A DNA stretch of 34,263 bases from Pseudotamlana agarivorans (GTDB lineage: Bacteria > Bacteroidota > Bacteroidia > Flavobacteriales > Flavobacteriaceae), in NCBI RefSeq assembly GCF_018860245.1, contig NZ_JAHKPD010000004.1, forward strand, positions 51,964-86,226, written 5' to 3'. Shown piece by piece: positions 31,907 to 34,263 of the stretch (within the stretch, counting starts at the first letter, position 1; the number at the start of each line of letters is the position of its first letter). The notes beneath the pieces were generated by a model. The model saw only the letters and a list, made by a program, of their open reading frames with translations, did not search any database and was not told the DNA's origin. The translations under genes and the position numbers were made by a program.

Positions 31907-33961
31907 ATGAAAGACTTCATTAATAAATTATATAGAAACCATTCCCTTATTTATAAAGGATTATTATTCATTTTCACTACTTTTTTAATCGTGTATTTGT
32001 ATCCTAAAAGCGGAAAATTCAAATATAATTTTGAAAAAGGGAAACCTTGGCAGTCAGAGAATTTATATGCGCCTTTTGATTTTGCTATAAGAAAAACGGA
32101 AACTGAGATTGCTGAAGAAAAAAAGGTCATTAAAGAGCATTCTGTTTTGTATTTTGATCTTAATGATTCTATTGAAAAAAGTGTTATGGATGCTTTTCAT
32201 ACTGAATTTAAAGTACGATTAGTTGATTCATTAAATAAATTTGACGCTAATAAATTGGAGAAAGCTGGAGAGAAAATCATTTCTGAGCTATATGAATTCG
32301 GTGTATTAGACGAAAATCATGATTATCCCGATGGTCAATCTATTGCTATTTTGAATGGTAGAGAGAAAATACAAGATGGTTTTTATTCAAATTTGGTTGG
32401 TCAAGATAATATTACTCCAATAATTAATAAAGTTCTGGATAAAAGTGATTTATTTCAATTTAAAACAGAGTTTGTCGCATTGTTTTTTGATTTGGTTCAT
32501 CCTAATCTTAAATTTAATAAAAATTTTACTGATAAAGCGCTTCAAGGTGACCTTGAGAAAATCGCATATATAAGAGGAAGTGTCGTTAAAGGAACGCTAA
32601 TAGTTTCTAAAGGAGAGGTTGTTGAAGGAGGTAAATATCAAATTTTAAAGTCATTACAGTCTGAATATGAATCTCAAGTTTGGAATGAAGCCAATTATAA
32701 CTGGGTTTTATTCGCATATACCTTATTAGTTGCCTTAGCATTACTTATGCTGTTGTTGTTTTTAAGAAAATATAGGATGGAGGTTTTTGAGAATAATACT
32801 AAAGTTACGTTTATTTTCTTTAATATTTCATTAATTATTTTTATTACGACTTTAGTCGCAAATTATAATTCAAAGTATATTTATATCGTTCCTATCTGCA
32901 TCTTACCTTTAATTTTTAAAGCTTTTTTTGATGCGCGCTTAGGCTTGTTCTCCCATGTACTCACAGTGCTTCTTATTGGATTTATTGTACCGAATAGTTA
33001 TGAGTATATGTTTCTTCAAATTATAGCAGGAATTGTCACGATTTTAACGGTTTCAGAATTGTATAAACGTGCCAATTTATTTATTTCAGTAGGTCAAATT
33101 ACTTTAATTTATATCATTGCTTATTTTGCTTTTTTTGTAATTCATGAAGGCAGTGTTGACGATTTAAAGTGGGAAACTTTTATTTGGTTTATTTTGTGCG
33201 GATTGGCAACCTTGTTTGTCCAACCTTTAATTTATGCCTATGAAAAACTTTTTGGGCTTGTTTCAGATGTGTCCCTTTTAGAGTTGTCGGATACCAATTC
33301 CAGGTTACTTAAAGAACTGGCTAATAAAGCCCCAGGTACTTTTCATCATTCTTTAAATGTGGCTAATTTAGCTGAATCCTCTGCTAATGAAATTGGAGCC
33401 AATGCCATGCTAGTTAGAGTAGGGGCTTTGTATCACGATATAGGTAAAATGAAGCAGCCTACATATTATACAGAGAATCAATCTACAGGGATTAACCCTC
33501 ATGATGAATTATCATCTAGAGAAAGTGCTCGAATTATAACCGATCATGTTATAAATGGGGTAGAAATAGCACGAAAAAATAATCTTCCAGACCGTGTTAT
33601 CGATTTTATAAGAACACATCATGGCACAAGTGTGGTTTATTATTTCTATATGCAAGAAAAAAAATCGTTTCCAGATGTCGAAATAGATAAATTAGATTTT
33701 AGTTATCCTGGACCGAAACCGTTTAGTAAAGAAACAGCTATTTTAATGATGTGTGATAGTATCGAGGCAGCTTCTAAAAGTTTGAAAGAACCAACCTCGA
33801 CAAAAATAGAAGCTTTTGTTGAAAAGATTATAAATAAGCAAATAGAAGAAGGACAATTTCTTAACGCCAACATTACTTTTAAAGAAATAGAATCCATCAA
33901 AAAAGTGCTAAAACACAAGCTAGCAAATATTTACCATTTGCGCATTGAGTACCCTGAATAA
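31907..33961 (+). CDS. PgpH-family 7TM HD-domain phosphodiesterase
   Basis: A 684-residue membrane protein of the 7TMR-HD family (PgpH in Listeria), which hydrolyses c-di-AMP. An N-terminal membrane helix (about 16-32) is followed by an extracytoplasmic 7TMR-HDED domain (to about 260), a block of about seven membrane helices (about 265-450) and a cytoplasmic HD domain. The HD metal residues are visible: His480/His481 (PGTFHHSLNVANLAE) and His510-Asp511 (ALYHDIGKM), with later HD-family motifs such as IRTHHGTS. It should lower c-di-AMP, which controls potassium and osmotic balance, but the ligand is inferred from the family. No cyclase gene is in the window. It is a single-gene unit with no clear promoter. 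Confidence 0.9.
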   Translation: MKDFINKLYRNHSLIYKGLLFIFTTFLIVYLYPKSGKFKYNFEKGKPWQSENLYAPFDFAIRKTETEIAEEKKVIKEHSVLYFDLNDSIEKSVMDAFHTEFKVRLVDSLNKFDANKLEKAGEKIISELYEFGVLDENHDYPDGQSIAILNGREKIQDGFYSNLVGQDNITPIINKVLDKSDLFQFKTEFVALFFDLVHPNLKFNKNFTDKALQGDLEKIAYIRGSVVKGTLIVSKGEVVEGGKYQILKSLQSEYESQVWNEANYNWVLFAYTLLVALALLMLLLFLRKYRMEVFENNTKVTFIFFNISLIIFITTLVANYNSKYIYIVPICILPLIFKAFFDARLGLFSHVLTVLLIGFIVPNSYEYMFLQIIAGIVTILTVSELYKRANLFISVGQITLIYIIAYFAFFVIHEGSVDDLKWETFIWFILCGLATLFVQPLIYAYEKLFGLVSDVSLLELSDTNSRLLKELANKAPGTFHHSLNVANLAESSANEIGANAMLVRVGALYHDIGKMKQPTYYTENQSTGINPHDELSSRESARIITDHVINGVEIARKNNLPDRVIDFIRTHHGTSVVYYFYMQEKKSFPDVEIDKLDFSYPGPKPFSKETAILMMCDSIEAASKSLKEPTSTKIEAFVEKIINKQIEEGQFLNANITFKEIESIKKVLKHKLANIYHLRIEYPE

Positions 33962-33987
33962 TTTTTAAAAAAAAGGGAGTAAAAAAG

Positions 33988-34018
33988 TTGTGAGATACGC
34001 ATCTTTAATATATTTTTG
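33988..34018 (+). promoter_or_regulatory. Promoter of the tRNA-Ser/tRNA-Pro pair
   Basis: TTG at 33988-33990 and TATTTTTG at 34011-34018 are separated by 20 bases, an exact match to the Bacteroidota promoter pattern. It lies 37 bases ahead of tRNA-Ser. Confidence 0.7.
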
Positions 34019-34055
34019 CAACCGCAAATTATTGCAAGTTCTTATTAAAATTTTA

Positions 34056-34139
34056 GGAGAGGTGCCAGAGTGGTAATGGAGCAGATTGCTAATCTGTCAA
34101 CGCGTAAGTGTTGCCCGGGTTCGAGTCCCGGTCTCTCCG
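34056..34139 (+). tRNA. tRNA-Ser (GCT)
   Basis: An 84-base class II tRNA with anticodon GCT at 34088-34090, which reads AGC/AGU. Acceptor arms GGAGAGG and TCTCTCC pair with one wobble. The long variable arm of serine tRNAs is present, and the T arm carries GGTTCGAGTCC. Discriminator base is G. The 3' CCA is not encoded. Confidence 0.95.
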
Positions 34140-34163
34140 CAATATTTTTAGATAACCTATTAT

Positions 34164-34238
34164 CGGGGTGTAGCGTAGCCCGGTTATCGCGCCGCGTTTG
34201 GGACGCGGAGGTCGCAGGTTCGAATCCTGCCACCCCGA
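34164..34238 (+). tRNA. tRNA-Pro (TGG)
   Basis: A 75-base tRNA with a perfect acceptor stem CGGGGTG/CACCCCG. The anticodon loop TTTGGGA gives TGG at 34199-34201. The T arm carries GGTTCGAATCC, and discriminator base is A. It starts 24 bases after tRNA-Ser, so the two are likely cotranscribed. CCA is not encoded. Confidence 0.95.
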
Positions 34239-34263
34239 CAAAAAAAACCTCATAAATCTTAAG

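Noticed and set aside
34045-34255. Protein-coding frames of about 60 codons on both strands at the right end
   Set aside because: They cover the two tRNA genes. Peptides such as AGSNPATPT are the known false product of tRNA T-arm sequence.

Overview
The window looks like a stretch of core chromosome from a marine-type member of the Flavobacteriaceae (Bacteroidota). The DNA is AT-rich. Several genes are preceded by the Bacteroidota promoter pattern TAnnTTTG, with TTG or TTTG 19-20 bases upstream. Ribosome binding sites are weak or absent. Family-typical content includes a TonB-dependent receptor with a carboxypeptidase-like N-domain, a CCC-motif/DUF2752 membrane pair, zapA next to rny, xerD near aroQ, ClpC, and secreted proteins ending their signal peptides in 'AQ'. 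No phage, transposase, CRISPR array or secondary-metabolite cluster was found.

Layout. 1-2.6 kb: small membrane proteins, a translationally coupled 2-TM protein/Smr pair, and a calcium-repeat lipoprotein. 2.6-8 kb: a class I cysteine desulfurase, then a leftward M23 peptidase/TonB-receptor operon. 8.1-10.6 kb: a rightward cell-division/RNA-metabolism operon of a coiled-coil protein, zapA, a 6S RNA and rny. 10.8-14 kb: xerD and aroQ, separated by two outer-membrane beta-barrel genes. 14-19.7 kb: lpdA, an NDH-2 type dehydrogenase, a lipoprotein MsrB, an M48 lipoprotein protease and a UMF1-type MFS transporter. 19.9-22.8 kb: metE divergent from an Lrp/AsnC regulator, with an inverted repeat over the shared control region. 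23-29.6 kb: clpC, then gyrA with a TPR protein. 29.8-34 kb: a thiolase/NlpC-P60 operon, a PgpH-type HD phosphodiesterase, and a tRNA-Ser/tRNA-Pro pair.

Most of the window is housekeeping: translation, DNA topology, chromosome-dimer resolution, proteostasis, methionine synthesis, respiration, and c-di-AMP and RNA turnover. The most informative non-coding element is the approximately 180-nt rod-shaped RNA between zapA and rny. Its nested stems and U-tract fit 6S RNA, and the zapA-6S adjacency is the same as in gammaproteobacteria. Other points worth a look are an intrinsic terminator that ends exactly at the start codon of the MFS gene, interleaved inverted repeats in the MFS/metE gap, REP-like GC-rich palindromes around the aroQ/lpdA terminator, and an Asp/His-rich loop in one of the beta-barrels. 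I found no clearly new multi-gene system.
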